NCBI GenBank assembly: GCA_029960045.1 | Contig: JASCOV010000001.1 | Location: 62,001 to 126,000, forward strand | Length of the DNA: 64,000 nucleotides | DNA from: Flavobacteriaceae bacterium PS02293 | Lineage (GTDB): Bacteria > Bacteroidota > Bacteroidia > Flavobacteriales > Weeksellaceae | Reading direction: 5' to 3' | In this document: one piece after another, positions 26,694-36,138 of the stretch | How positions within the stretch are numbered: the first letter of the stretch is position 1 | How the letters are laid out: each line of letters starts with the position of its first letter | The notes under the pieces: model-generated | The model's input: only the letters and a program-made list of their open reading frames with translations | Database searches by the model: none | What the model was told of the DNA's origin: nothing | Translations under genes and position numbers: made by a program

Positions 26694-29600
26694 TTAAAAG
26701 CTTGCTCGTATTTGCATACTTCCAATGTGAATCGTTCTTTCTCCGGAGTTTCTGCCTTCATAATTGACATTTAATTGGATGAAAGAATTGATGGCTTGCT
26801 GAATGAATAACGACCAAACCTGATTTTTTCCAACCTTTAAACCTTCCAGCATCTGATTTCCAACGATGCTGTAATTGTTGCCTGTAAAATCATTATTAAT
26901 GAAAGAAAAATTCGCTCTGATGGAGGTTTTCGTCTTTTCCCACTGAAGCGTTCCGGATAATTCGTAAGTTTTCAATAACTCTTCGCCGTCTGTTCTTTTC
27001 TTTTGACGAAGTGCACCAAAAATCTCTGTCTGAAGTGTTTCCGTAAGTTTATAAGTCGCTTTTGGTTTTGTTTCCCAGTTTTGAAGAAGATAATTTCGGG
27101 AATCGTAAACTTGTGAACTGTTCGTTACCTTTTGCAAAGAATTTTCCCAATCTGTTCGGAACGATTTTGTGAAAGAATAGCCAACGTTCAGGAAGTGCGA
27201 TTTTTGTCCGTGCGCTTCATTACTGAAATTAGCATTGACCAAATTATCATTGTCGGTGTAGCGATAACTACCATTCCATCCGGATTTGTCACTTGAATTG
27301 AATATAGCTGATGCTAAAATATTCTGTGTTCTCAGCAGTTGGTCGCTTTCTTTTTTGAAAGGATTCCAAACCAAGACCTGATCGTTTTTAAGATAAGAAT
27401 TCTGCGAAAGTAAAGACAGATTGAAATTCCATCGTTTCAGAAATTCGTTTTGAGAACTGATGATGACAGACGGATTTACAAATAAAGCCAATTGAAGCTT
27501 ATTTTTATTCGAAGCGAGATAATTGACGCTGTTTGTGTAAACTCTGATGTATTGCGCCAAATCTGCGTATTCTGCGGCTTCAAATTCGTCTAATTGCTGC
27601 ACGCCGTCATTGTTGTAATCTGTCCATTTGTAAACACCTTGTCCATCTGTCACTTTGATGTACTGGAATTCTCTTTGTGCTTCCTGACCGTTTCCAAGTT
27701 CGTAGAAAAACTGCAGTCGCATTCCGTTTTTGAAAAGCTGTTGGTTGTACAAAATATTCCCTACTACAAAATCCTGATTCTGATCATTTGCCAGACTTTG
27801 ATTTTCGTAAAAGAACTTTCTATAATGTACTAATGTTGATAATTGTGTTTTCTCTGTTTTGATGATTTGGCTTTCTGCTTGTATCCCAAGAATGTTGTTC
27901 ATTTTTTGCAAACGGTTGTCTTGCACCGAGTCATTGCTTCGCCAATAGACTTTTGTCAATAATTTGGTTCTCGCAGAATCTGCAATTTTTTTCTGAACGA
28001 ATAATTCTTTCCAGCTATAACTTGTTACATCAAGATTTTGGGTTACATTATATTTTTTTTCGTTTTTTTCCATAGATCCGCCCAACATCCAGCTTCCTTT
28101 TTTACCAGCCAATTCTGTAGAAACCGCACCTCGGATGAAGCTGGTGTTGAGATCTGTAGATTTGGTATCAAGATATGAAACAGCTGCAAGATTATTAAAT
28201 TTTCCAATTTTCCAAACCGCATCAATATCATTTTTAATACCTTTATAAGTATCTGTTTCCTCTAGATAATTGAGCTTATAATTGATCTTTGAAGTTTTAT
28301 TAAAATCATTTAGGAAAGAGAAAATGAAACGATTCTGAGTAATCTGGCTAAACTCATTAGTTAAATTAAAATCTCTCCAGAAATCAACATTATTAATACG
28401 GTCCAAAATGTGGAAATTCTTTTGGATGACTTGATATTCCAGCATTGGAGTTCCAGTCCAAGTATTTTTTCGGAAAGTTTTGTTGGCATAGATTCTTGCG
28501 GCGTAACCAATATTTTGATCATTATTTTTTGAAGAAAAAGCATTGAGGTCATAATTGCTCAATGAAACATCGGTTCCGATTACACCTTCGTTCAATGCGT
28601 ATTCTACGTTTGCGGAGTAAACCTGAGATTTTTCTGGGGCTGGTAATTTACGAACAGAAAGATAATCGCCTAATCCAGTTCCTACATATTGAAAAACCCG
28701 ACCGTTGTTGGTAGTTTGCTGTAATTGGTAATCGCCTTTTCCACTTCCAAAATAAGTGAAAGAAACCTGATAAAGCACTTGAGTCTGATCTGTTGAAAAC
28801 TCATAATAGTAAGAACTTCCCGAAAATATTCTTTTGTAGAGGATTTTATTAACGTCATATTCTGTTTCCACACCGGATTGGGAATACATCAGGTTCGGGT
28901 CATTTCCGGCATTCACAAGCTGAAGCTGATCTTCTTCACTAAGATTGAGGGAAAGTGGTGCGTTCTTGTTATCATTTTCCATAAACCAGCTGAATCCGGC
29001 TTTCAGTTTTTCCCGTTGATGTTTTATGTTTCCTGTGATGAGAAATCTTGTGTAATTTCGATTCGTATAATTATAGGAAACGTTGATGAAGTTCTGCTTA
29101 TAGATCGGTCGGAAACTTGTGAATGTGATTTCGCCGGTATTATAATTAATGACATAATCCTGATTTTCGCCACGTTTCATTAATATACCATCAATGAAAA
29201 CCTGTTCCGAACCTGAGATGATTGTGATGAAGAGTTCTCCGTTTTTTCCGGTTAATCTATAAGGTCCTTGATTTCCTTCGATACCCTGGAAACGCATTCT
29301 AAAGAATTCACTTCTTGCGACACCTCCGGAGACATCTACTGAAGTTTTGTTCCCGTTCTTTTCCCAGCTGGTAAGGAATTGCAATCCCATACTTCGTCTT
29401 TGATAACGTCCGAAATAAGTGGTTTCGTCATTAAGGTCAAGATGTCCAGCTCTTATAATGCTGTGATTTTTTATATTAAGCTGAAGGTATATTTTATCAA
29501 ATTCCTGTAAAGTCTGCGTGTAACCATCCGCCTGCACAGGAAGATTATGATCTGAAATGGAGGCTAGGATAGAAACATCAGGACTTAATTTTCCAGAGAT

Positions 29601-29936
29601 TTGCATATCCATCGAACTTTGAACCGATGATCCTTGATTATTACCAAACGTAATTCCTCTGATGATAGAACCTTTGGAATTGAGTTCGCCAAGGATTCTT
29701 TTTTTGTCATTTTTTACGAGCACTTCTTCATCATAAATCACACGATTCTGTTTTTTGATGAAGTCAAGCGTGTCTTTGGTGAAAAAATCCTGGTTAATTT
29801 TTGAAATGTAGATACTGTCCTTTTTAAGGGAGTCTTGGGGGATATTTGGATTTTTCCAACTGAATATCTGTGCATTAGTTGGGATTAATGCAAGGAATAT
29901 GACAATTAACAGAAAAATTTTGTTTATCTTAGACAC
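26694..29936 (-). CDS. Large secreted or outer-membrane protein, unknown function
   Basis: I do not recognise a characterised family. The 1080-residue product has a signal peptide (cut near TNAQ, about residue 22). A region with the repeated style of surface proteins follows (SGKLSPDVSILASISDHNLPVQADG, then GSEQVFIDGILMKRGENQ and DYVINYNTGEITFTSFRPI), and then about 700 residues of alternating strands with many Tyr/Asn/Ser. The C-terminus ends in a strand-like IHIGSMQIRASF, as outer-membrane barrels do. There is no T9SS sorting domain. A large barrel is the best reading. It has its own promoter box upstream. Confidence 0.65.
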   Translation of the reverse strand: MSKINKIFLLIVIFLALIPTNAQIFSWKNPNIPQDSLKKDSIYISKINQDFFTKDTLDFIKKQNRVIYDEEVLVKNDKKRILGELNSKGSIIRGITFGNNQGSSVQSSMDMQISGKLSPDVSILASISDHNLPVQADGYTQTLQEFDKIYLQLNIKNHSIIRAGHLDLNDETTYFGRYQRRSMGLQFLTSWEKNGNKTSVDVSGGVARSEFFRMRFQGIEGNQGPYRLTGKNGELFITIISGSEQVFIDGILMKRGENQDYVINYNTGEITFTSFRPIYKQNFINVSYNYTNRNYTRFLITGNIKHQREKLKAGFSWFMENDNKNAPLSLNLSEEDQLQLVNAGNDPNLMYSQSGVETEYDVNKILYKRIFSGSSYYYEFSTDQTQVLYQVSFTYFGSGKGDYQLQQTTNNGRVFQYVGTGLGDYLSVRKLPAPEKSQVYSANVEYALNEGVIGTDVSLSNYDLNAFSSKNNDQNIGYAARIYANKTFRKNTWTGTPMLEYQVIQKNFHILDRINNVDFWRDFNLTNEFSQITQNRFIFSFLNDFNKTSKINYKLNYLEETDTYKGIKNDIDAVWKIGKFNNLAAVSYLDTKSTDLNTSFIRGAVSTELAGKKGSWMLGGSMEKNEKKYNVTQNLDVTSYSWKELFVQKKIADSARTKLLTKVYWRSNDSVQDNRLQKMNNILGIQAESQIIKTEKTQLSTLVHYRKFFYENQSLANDQNQDFVVGNILYNQQLFKNGMRLQFFYELGNGQEAQREFQYIKVTDGQGVYKWTDYNNDGVQQLDEFEAAEYADLAQYIRVYTNSVNYLASNKNKLQLALFVNPSVIISSQNEFLKRWNFNLSLLSQNSYLKNDQVLVWNPFKKESDQLLRTQNILASAIFNSSDKSGWNGSYRYTDNDNLVNANFSNEAHGQKSHFLNVGYSFTKSFRTDWENSLQKVTNSSQVYDSRNYLLQNWETKPKATYKLTETLQTEIFGALRQKKRTDGEELLKTYELSGTLQWEKTKTSIRANFSFINNDFTGNNYSIVGNQMLEGLKVGKNQVWSLFIQQAINSFIQLNVNYEGRNSGERTIHIGSMQIRASF

Positions 29937-29953
29937 CCTTTAGTTGTGATAAG

Positions 29954-29961
29954 CAAATGTA
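29954..29961 (-). promoter_or_regulatory. Candidate -7 box for the 1080-residue gene
   Basis: The minus strand reads TACATTTG, an exact TAnnTTTG match, 17 bases before the start codon. No -33 TTG at the right spacing. Confidence 0.45.
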
Positions 29962-30021
29962 GTTATAATAGGCTTTGGTACGAATTAACAATTATTTAAA
30001 ACGGGAAAGGGGCTTGTAAAA

Positions 30022-30050
30022 TTGTAGTTAGATATAAAATTTTATATTTG
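30022..30050 (+). promoter_or_regulatory. Bacteroidota-type promoter for the first T9SS cargo gene
   Basis: TTG (30022-30024) is followed after 18 bases by TATATTTG (30043-30050). Both elements fit, 49 bases before the ATG. Confidence 0.6.
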
Positions 30051-30099
30051 CCACAGACAAGATTAACAAAAAAACAATAACAATTTTAAATTTTATATT

Positions 30100-31002
30100 A
30101 TGACAAAATTTTATTCTTTATTAGCAGCAGTTGCTTTAACTGCAACAGTAAGCGCACAAACAACGGTAGTGACGGATGCATTTACTTATACAGGAGCGTT
30201 AAATGCAAATGGATGGGCAACACATAGTGGAACTGCAGGTCAATTGCTATCTGATGGCTCAAAAGTAAGCTTAATAGCTGGAAATTCTGAAGATGTAAAT
30301 AAAGCATTTTCTGCATCATATGCATTAACAAATAAAGCTGATTATTCTGCAACAATTAACGTAGCAAATGCTACTGGATTGGCAACAGGTGGTGAATATT
30401 TCTTGATGTTTGGAGGTACAGCTGGAGCAAATGTTACAACACTTTACGGAAGATTGTACATCAAAGGTTCAGCAACAGGTTATACTTTGGGTATTTTGAA
30501 TAATAGTGGCGGAACTGCAAATCCAACATATGGAACAGAAATTGCCTATGGAACACCAGCTAACATTGTAGTCACTTATACTGCTGCAAATACTGCAACT
30601 TTACAAATCAATACTCAAACATTGTTAACCAATTCAACTGGTACTGGTGCAGTTCCTGCAAATTTGGCTTCTATAGCTATCAGACAGGCTGGAAGTGCTA
30701 CTAGTGGTACCGGGAACGTATCTATTGCTAATTTAGTTGTCAGAACATATTCTGGAACTCTAGCTATTGGTGATGTAAATGCCACTAAAGCAACTTTGGT
30801 GAAAAATACAATCGTTTCTAACGAGATTATCTTTGGAGCTGCTGCAAAAGTTTCAGTTTACAACACTGCTGGTCAACTTGTAAAAACTGCTGAGGTTACT
30901 GATAACTCAAAATTGAATGTTTCTGCTTTACCAAAAGGAACTTATGTAGTTACAGGTCTTGTAAACGGACAAGCTGTTTCTCAAAAAGTAATCAAAAAAT
31001 AA
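30100..31002 (+). CDS. T9SS type A sorting-domain protein 1
   Basis: The 300-residue secreted protein has a signal peptide (to VSAQ, about residue 19). A passenger region of about 200 residues is rich in Thr, Ala, Gly and Asn (beta-sandwich-like; FSASYALTNKADYSATI). It ends in a type A sorting domain (KVSVYNTAGQLVKTAEV, VSALPKGTYVVTGLVNGQ, KVIKK). The sorting domain directs export across the outer membrane by the gliding-associated T9SS. The passenger has no catalytic motif I can see; adhesion or binding is possible. Its own promoter and terminator make it a single-gene unit. Confidence 0.85.
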   Translation: MTKFYSLLAAVALTATVSAQTTVVTDAFTYTGALNANGWATHSGTAGQLLSDGSKVSLIAGNSEDVNKAFSASYALTNKADYSATINVANATGLATGGEYFLMFGGTAGANVTTLYGRLYIKGSATGYTLGILNNSGGTANPTYGTEIAYGTPANIVVTYTAANTATLQINTQTLLTNSTGTGAVPANLASIAIRQAGSATSGTGNVSIANLVVRTYSGTLAIGDVNATKATLVKNTIVSNEIIFGAAAKVSVYNTAGQLVKTAEVTDNSKLNVSALPKGTYVVTGLVNGQAVSQKVIKK

Positions 31003-31027
31003 ATCTAAAATCTTCTTAGATAATTAG

Positions 31028-31057
31028 AACGCTACCAATTTTGGTAGCGTTTTTTTA
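31028..31057 (+). terminator. Intrinsic terminator after T9SS protein 1
   Basis: An 11-bp perfect stem (31028-31038 with 31041-31051) with a 2-base gap is followed by a T-run. Confidence 0.85.
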
Positions 31058-31159
31058 TTAATGTAATATTAAGTAAAATGAACTCAATTAAAACTGTATG
31101 TTATTGATTATTATGATTTTATTGATGATTTGTAAATGTGTAAAAGCGATAAATAAGAA

Positions 31160-31167
31160 TAAATTTG
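31160..31167 (+). promoter_or_regulatory. Candidate -7 box for T9SS protein 2
   Basis: TAAATTTG matches TAnnTTTG exactly, 30 bases before the ATG. No TTG at the -33 spacing; a GTG is at 31138-31140. Confidence 0.4.
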
Positions 31168-31197
31168 TCATAACAAAATCATTAATAAAAAGTAATT

Positions 31198-31974
31198 ATG
31201 AAAAAAATCTTTTCTTTATTAGCCGCAGTTGCTATATCTGCAACAATGACTTCACAACTTTATTCTACAGGATTTGAATCCAGTGAGGGGTTTACTTCTA
31301 ATACAGTTTACAACAACTCTGACTTGCTAGTTAGTGGTCCTAGTGGAAAGCAATGGAGTACATTTTTTGGAACACCATCTGCAACATCTCCTTTGGTAGG
31401 CAACCAATCTATGCAGATGAGATGGTATACGTCTTCTGCATCAAGTAAGGGGTATACAATGACTAACTTTACTACAAGCGGAGTCAGTAATGTTACTTTT
31501 AATGCAGCAAATACTACGGGGATCAACGTCATTGTGTCTTGCTCTACAAATGGGACAACTTGGCTTAGTCCACAGACTTTTACATTGACTACAACTAGTA
31601 CAAGTTATACTTATAATGTACCATCATCTGCAACAGGTGCTCTTAGATTTAAATTTGAATTAACTTACACAACAGCTCCATCAGGTACTTCAAGACTTTA
31701 TATTGATAATGTAAAATTCAATGCACCTACAATGGCTGTCGTAGATGCTACAAAGACCAGAGCTAACCTTGTTAAAAATACAATAGTTGTTAATGATCTT
31801 ATTTTTGGAACTTCTGCAAAAGTATCAGTTTACAATCTTGCGGGGCAGGTTGTGAAGTCTGCGGATGTCACAGAAAATACAAAACTTGATGTTTCTGCAT
31901 TACCAAAAGGAAATTATGTAGTTACAGGTATTGTAAATGGACAAACAGTTTCTCAGAAGATCATTAAAAAATAA
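31198..31974 (+). CDS. T9SS type A sorting-domain protein 2
   Basis: The 258-residue secreted protein has an N-terminal signal close to that of its neighbours (MKKIFSLLAAVAISATM). A passenger of about 155 residues starts YSTGFESSEGFTSNT and includes SRLYIDNVKF, typical of jelly-roll carbohydrate or surface-binding modules. Its C-terminal sorting domain is nearly the same as in the gene before it (KVSVYNLAGQVVKSADV, VSALPKGNYVVTGIVNGQ), while the passenger is unrelated. This points to duplication followed by exchange of the cargo part. Confidence 0.85.
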   Translation: MKKIFSLLAAVAISATMTSQLYSTGFESSEGFTSNTVYNNSDLLVSGPSGKQWSTFFGTPSATSPLVGNQSMQMRWYTSSASSKGYTMTNFTTSGVSNVTFNAANTTGINVIVSCSTNGTTWLSPQTFTLTTTSTSYTYNVPSSATGALRFKFELTYTTAPSGTSRLYIDNVKFNAPTMAVVDATKTRANLVKNTIVVNDLIFGTSAKVSVYNLAGQVVKSADVTENTKLDVSALPKGNYVVTGIVNGQTVSQKIIKK

Positions 31975-31997
31975 TAATTTACCTAAAACAAAATCTA

Positions 31998-32029
31998 ATA
32001 ACGCATCTGTAAAATGGTGCGTTATTTTT
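31998..32029 (+). terminator. Intrinsic terminator after T9SS protein 2
   Basis: A 9-bp perfect stem around a 12-base loop is followed by a T-run. The rest of the 303-base gap up to 32277 is AT-rich and holds only a promoter candidate at 32202-32231. Confidence 0.8.
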
Positions 32030-32201
32030 TTATGATTTAAAATAGACTTAACATACGGTCTTATTAATATGTTTATTTTTGTGGCAAGAAAACGGGACGC
32101 ATTTTTAAGATGTAAAAATGTTAATTTTTTTAGAATATAATTTTCTATCATTGATTAAATCTAAACTTAGCAATGCGTAAATGTTAAAAAATAAACAAAA
32201 T

Positions 32202-32231
32202 TTTGCGGAATACATTTTTTTATTAACTTAG
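32202..32231 (+). promoter_or_regulatory. Candidate promoter for T9SS protein 3
   Basis: TTTG (32202-32205) is followed after 18 bases by TAACTTAG (32224-32231), one mismatch from TAnnTTTG; the ATG is 46 bases on. Confidence 0.4.
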
Positions 32232-32277
32232 CATCCCTTTAATATTTATAATAAAACAATTTTTAAACTTTAATAAA

Positions 32278-33039
32278 ATGAAAAAAATCTTTACTATTTT
32301 AAGTATTGCAGCAGTATCTTTAGTATCTGCTCAAAATCTAACCGTTAATTCTGGCTTCGAAGCAGGATTAGCTCCTTGGGCTGCTGGAACCGTAACAACT
32401 TATACGGCACCGACTATTGCTACAACAGGCGCTCACACAGGAAATAATAGTGCTACTTACACAGCAACTGCTACAACTGGGTTTTATCAAAACGTTCCTG
32501 TAACAGCAGGAAAAACTTATGTTATCTCTTTCTGGTATAAGTCTACAGGTAATGCTAGAATTTGGAGTGTTTATAAAAATGCTTCTAATGCTGCTGTTTA
32601 CACTACTGCAGATGCTTCAACCGATCCATTTAGAACTAACAATACATATTTAGAACCGGCTTCAGCATGGACTCAATATACTGCAGAGATGCCTGCAGGA
32701 ACTGCTGTTACTAATTTAGATGTTGCTTTCAGAGTATATGGAGGTGTAACTGCTTCTTTTGATGATGTTTTAGCTTACGAAAAAGGAACTATGTCTGTTT
32801 CTGACGCTGCAGGTTTTGACAAAACAGTTCAATTCAACACAGTTGTGAAAGATCAAATTACTTTCAAACTTCCTGCTAAAGCTACTGTGAATATTTATTC
32901 TACTGATGGTAGATTGGTATCTTCTAACAGAGTTGAAAACGGCGGATCTGTAAGTACTCAATCTTTAGTAAAAGGTGCTTATATCGTAACTGTTGACAAC
33001 GGTGCTGATAAAATCAGCAGAAAAGTTATCAAAAACTAA
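32278..33039 (+). CDS. T9SS sorting-domain protein 3 with carbohydrate-binding-like passenger
   Basis: The 253-residue secreted protein has a signal peptide (to VSAQ, about residue 19). A passenger of about 150 residues starts NLTVNSGFEAGLAPW and contains VPVTAGKTYVISFWYKS and ASFDDVLAYEK. This pattern is common in CBM4/9-like or jelly-roll carbohydrate-binding modules. The last 75 residues are a T9SS sorting domain (ATVNIYSTDGRLVSS, KGAYIVTVDNG, KVIKN) that is more diverged than those of the two genes upstream. Glycan binding at the cell surface is inferred. It has its own hairpin terminator. Confidence 0.82.
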   Translation: MKKIFTILSIAAVSLVSAQNLTVNSGFEAGLAPWAAGTVTTYTAPTIATTGAHTGNNSATYTATATTGFYQNVPVTAGKTYVISFWYKSTGNARIWSVYKNASNAAVYTTADASTDPFRTNNTYLEPASAWTQYTAEMPAGTAVTNLDVAFRVYGGVTASFDDVLAYEKGTMSVSDAAGFDKTVQFNTVVKDQITFKLPAKATVNIYSTDGRLVSSNRVENGGSVSTQSLVKGAYIVTVDNGADKISRKVIKN

Positions 33040-33061
33040 TTTAAGTTTTTCTTAAAAATAG

Positions 33062-33096
33062 AAGGCTTCCTAATTTGGGAAGCCTTTCTTTTTTTA
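33062..33096 (+). terminator. Intrinsic terminator after T9SS protein 3
   Basis: A 9-bp stem (about 33062-33070 with 33078-33086) is followed by a long T-run. Confidence 0.85.
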
Positions 33097-33174
33097 TTAC
33101 GGGTAACATCTGTTTTTGTCGTATGTATTTGGATTCGTTGGAAGCATCAGCTTGGAGTGTTGGGTATTTATTTT

Positions 33175-33891
33175 TCAATTCAATCTTTCAGACCAATTGA
33201 TTTCATTAGGCAATTCCATATTGGAAAACTCGATGTGGATGACTCTGCGTTTTTGATTGTTGGTCGTTCTGTTTGAACCGTGTAAAATCAATGGTTTCAT
33301 AATCATAATTCCGCCTTTGTTCACCGAGCAGATTTCTTCGGTTTCAACATTCCAATCAATCGTTTCGGGACGATATATTTCTTTGCTATGAGAATTCGGG
33401 ATCACTTTCAAAGCACCGTTATTTTCATCCGTATCATCCAAATGGATTCTGATTGTAAAAATATTTTTCAAATAATCAATCGGTGGCTGAACAGCAAATT
33501 GATCCTGCTTTGTCGTCCAAGGTCCGAAACCATTTAAATCTAATTTCTTATCAACCGAAATGGTCAAATCCTGATGATAAGAAACGTACCAATTTGATTT
33601 TTCTGGTTTATCAAAATAGATGCTTTTGACTGCGAAATAATCATTACCAAAAACTTCATTAATGATTTTCTTAATGTTATCATTGAAGATAAATTGATGA
33701 CTTTCCGGAACTTCTTTCAGAAATTGTCTTATCGCAAAAAGGTCTTCAGATTTTCTAAAATTTTCTTTTGAAGTATCAATGGATTCAATCACATCAATGA
33801 TTTGATTAATTTCTTTATCGGAAAAAACATCATTGATGATTGTGAATCCTTTTTCGGAGGTTTCTGTTTTATGGTTTTGTAATTCTTGCAT
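33175..33891 (-). CDS. Phytanoyl-CoA dioxygenase family protein
   Basis: The 238-residue double-stranded beta-helix protein belongs to the Fe(II)/2-oxoglutarate oxygenase superfamily. The HxD metal motif is in VSYHQDLTIS and the distal His in PLILHGSNRTT. The Arg in NQKRRVIHIEF probably binds 2-oxoglutarate. Family members hydroxylate small metabolites or lipids; the substrate is unknown. It starts 9 bases after the preceding membrane-protein gene, forming the last gene of a three-gene operon with a secreted serine hydrolase. Confidence 0.88.
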   Translation of the reverse strand: MQELQNHKTETSEKGFTIINDVFSDKEINQIIDVIESIDTSKENFRKSEDLFAIRQFLKEVPESHQFIFNDNIKKIINEVFGNDYFAVKSIYFDKPEKSNWYVSYHQDLTISVDKKLDLNGFGPWTTKQDQFAVQPPIDYLKNIFTIRIHLDDTDENNGALKVIPNSHSKEIYRPETIDWNVETEEICSVNKGGIMIMKPLILHGSNRTTNNQKRRVIHIEFSNMELPNEINWSERLN

Positions 33892-33900
33892 TTAAAGAAC

Positions 33901-34479
33901 TCATTTTTGTTTTTCTATGATTGGAATTTGGAAAGGATTAGGGTCATTCTTATTTCGGTACAGGGCGATAAAACCTTTGTTTTTATCAATTTTCCCATAA
34001 ATGAAATTGAACTTGCTTTTGTCATAATTGTTGAAATAAATAATTCTATCAATTATCTTGTAAGTTCCTTTTGTTTTCTCAATTCCAAAACAAATGCTTT
34101 CATAACTAAATTTGTTATTATCTTTTTTTATCTTCAATGTTGATGTACAATTTGCAGCACCTTCTGTTTGAGCAAATAATAAATTTTCTCCTTCAAGTTT
34201 ATCGAAATTAATAATACCTGTTGGTTTTATCATAATTAATGTCAAACATAAAATCATAAATCCGATTAAATAAATTCTCGGCTTTTCAGTAAAATCATTT
34301 TTTGACGCAATATAAAGTTGTCTTATTAATTCTATTGACAATATAAAAAAGCAAATAAAAAGAATAATAAATATTAGGAATGTAAAAATTCCAAATTCGC
34401 CTTCCCAGTAATAAGATGTATTTATTAGTATAAATAAAATTAAAATTGAAATAAATTGTATTGGGAATTTTTTTGCCAT
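33901..34479 (-). CDS. Hypothetical membrane protein
   Basis: The 192-residue product has three hydrophobic helices in its first 105 residues (FISILILFILINTSYYW, FLIFIILFICFFILSIEL, YLIGFMILCLTLIMI). A soluble domain of about 85 residues follows, with NCTSTLKIKKDNNKFSYESICFGIEKTKGTYKI. I do not recognise it. The C-terminal part resembles small beta-rich extracytoplasmic domains. It is in one operon with the serine hydrolase (23 bases upstream) and the dioxygenase (9 bases downstream). Confidence 0.7.
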   Translation of the reverse strand: MAKKFPIQFISILILFILINTSYYWEGEFGIFTFLIFIILFICFFILSIELIRQLYIASKNDFTEKPRIYLIGFMILCLTLIMIKPTGIINFDKLEGENLLFAQTEGAANCTSTLKIKKDNNKFSYESICFGIEKTKGTYKIIDRIIYFNNYDKSKFNFIYGKIDKNKGFIALYRNKNDPNPFQIPIIEKQK

Positions 34480-34502
34480 TCTAATGAGATTAATGATGAA
34501 TT

Positions 34503-36044
34503 CTAATTAATCTTCTTCAAATCCAAATCCTCAAAATCAAAACTAAAATCCGTCACGTCAGAAATCGGTTTCATTTTCGCAGAAACAGCTTTCCCATTTT
34601 CATCAAAATTCAAAGTAAAAAATGTATCTGCATCATAACTTCTGTCGTCCCATTTTACTACAAATGAATTTGCAGAATACGGAATTAATTCACCTTTCAG
34701 TCTTGGTGAAGATTTGCTAAGAATTCTGTAGCCTTTTCCAACTTTGGAAACCTCAACAATCCCGAACCATTCGTCTTTGTACCAGCCAATGAACTGGTCA
34801 TCTTTCAAATCAGATTTGAACTTCGAAGCTTTGTCGTAAACTTCTTTCTTTTGTTTTGCATAAAATTCTTCATTTTTCTTATTTCTATCGCCATAGATTT
34901 TCAACCAATCCCGATTTTCAACTTTCAGATAAGCATCTTTCACAGAATTTGTAATTGTAGAAAAAGCAGCTCCAGATTGTTGATTCGTCAAAACCACAAT
35001 TCCTAATTTCATATCTGGAATCAAGGTAAAATGCGTTACAGTTCCAATCAAACCTCCTGAATGCTGGACTTGCAGATGACCTTTAACATCACTTAAAAAC
35101 CAACCTAATCCATAACCATAGAAATGAGTATCATAAGGAGAGGTAATTCCCACTTTATCCGGAATCTGAAGACTCCAAAGTTCGTGTGCGTTTTTCTCAG
35201 AAACCAAACGTTTTCCATCTTTGGTTACGAAACCATTCAGGAGGAAATCTGCCCAAGTCGTCATATCTTTAATATTACTTAAGATTCCACCAGCAGCATT
35301 TGCAGTATCATTCCAATCATGTAGAACTGCGATGGTTTTTCCATCAACCGGAGCGTGCGCATCGATGATATTTTGAGAATTGACCGCAACTGCTTTTTTA
35401 TAACTTCCGAAACTCGCCGTCATTCCGACAGGTTTCATAATTCTTTGCTCGATAAAATCTGCCCATTGTAATCCGGAAACTCTATGAATCACTTCGCCGG
35501 CAACGATGAACATAATATTGTTATAATCTAAAGTGGTTCTGAAAGGATTTTCAGGTTTCAGATAACGAACATTATGAACGATATCATTCACAGTCAAATT
35601 GCCGCCTTCCGGAAAAAACATCAAATCACCTTGACCTAAACCAAGCCCAGCTCTGTGCGTAATCAAATCCTTAATGGTCACATTTTGAGAAACGTAAGCG
35701 TCCGCCATTTGAAATTCAGGAATATATTTACTGACTTTATCGTCCCAGTTAATTTTGCCTTCGTCAGCCAAAATCGCCAAAGCTGTACAAGTAAAACCTT
35801 TGCTATTAGAAGCAATTCCGACCAACGTATTCTCATCCATCGGCTGATTATTATTAAGCGAACGAACACCGAATCCTTTGGCATAAATCAATTTTCCGTC
35901 TTTCACAATCCCAACAGACATTCCCGGAACGTCGAAGGTTTTAAGTGAGTTTTGAATCAGTTCGTCGAGTTTTTTTTCTTCGATTTGAGCATTGAAAAAG
36001 ACAAAAGAGAAAAGGAAAAAGGAAAAAGTTAATGTTTTGTTCAT
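34503..36044 (-). CDS. Serine hydrolase of the class C beta-lactamase family with DUF3471-like C-terminus
   Basis: The 513-residue exported protein has a signal peptide (about 1-19). A penicillin-binding fold has the SxxK motif SNSK (Ser79, Lys82), the YxN-type motif YNN near residue 175 and the HxG-type motif QHSGGLIG near residue 340. A C-terminal lipocalin-like region (about 420-513) fits DUF3471. Relatives are D-aminopeptidases, esterases or carboxypeptidases; true beta-lactamase activity cannot be inferred. It heads the operon that continues to the membrane protein and the dioxygenase. Confidence 0.88.
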   Translation of the reverse strand: MNKTLTFSFFLFSFVFFNAQIEEKKLDELIQNSLKTFDVPGMSVGIVKDGKLIYAKGFGVRSLNNNQPMDENTLVGIASNSKGFTCTALAILADEGKINWDDKVSKYIPEFQMADAYVSQNVTIKDLITHRAGLGLGQGDLMFFPEGGNLTVNDIVHNVRYLKPENPFRTTLDYNNIMFIVAGEVIHRVSGLQWADFIEQRIMKPVGMTASFGSYKKAVAVNSQNIIDAHAPVDGKTIAVLHDWNDTANAAGGILSNIKDMTTWADFLLNGFVTKDGKRLVSEKNAHELWSLQIPDKVGITSPYDTHFYGYGLGWFLSDVKGHLQVQHSGGLIGTVTHFTLIPDMKLGIVVLTNQQSGAAFSTITNSVKDAYLKVENRDWLKIYGDRNKKNEEFYAKQKKEVYDKASKFKSDLKDDQFIGWYKDEWFGIVEVSKVGKGYRILSKSSPRLKGELIPYSANSFVVKWDDRSYDADTFFTLNFDENGKAVSAKMKPISDVTDFSFDFEDLDLKKIN

Positions 36045-36112
36045 TTTAAAAAAGCTTTTGACGAAGATAAGGATTTTGATAAAAAGGAACTTATTTACAC
36101 CAATTTACTTTG

Positions 36113-36120
36113 TATTTTTG
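36113..36120 (+). promoter_or_regulatory. Candidate -7 box for the MazG-like/tag pair
   Basis: TATTTTTG matches TAnnTTTG exactly, 18 bases before the ATG at 36139. The -33 element is unclear. Confidence 0.45.
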
Positions 36121-36138
36121 TTTTAAATAAATATAAAA

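Noticed and set aside
34503..36044. Calling the serine hydrolase a beta-lactamase resistance gene
   Set aside because: The motifs fit the broad class C fold, and the DUF3471-like tail is typical of D-aminopeptidase or esterase relatives.
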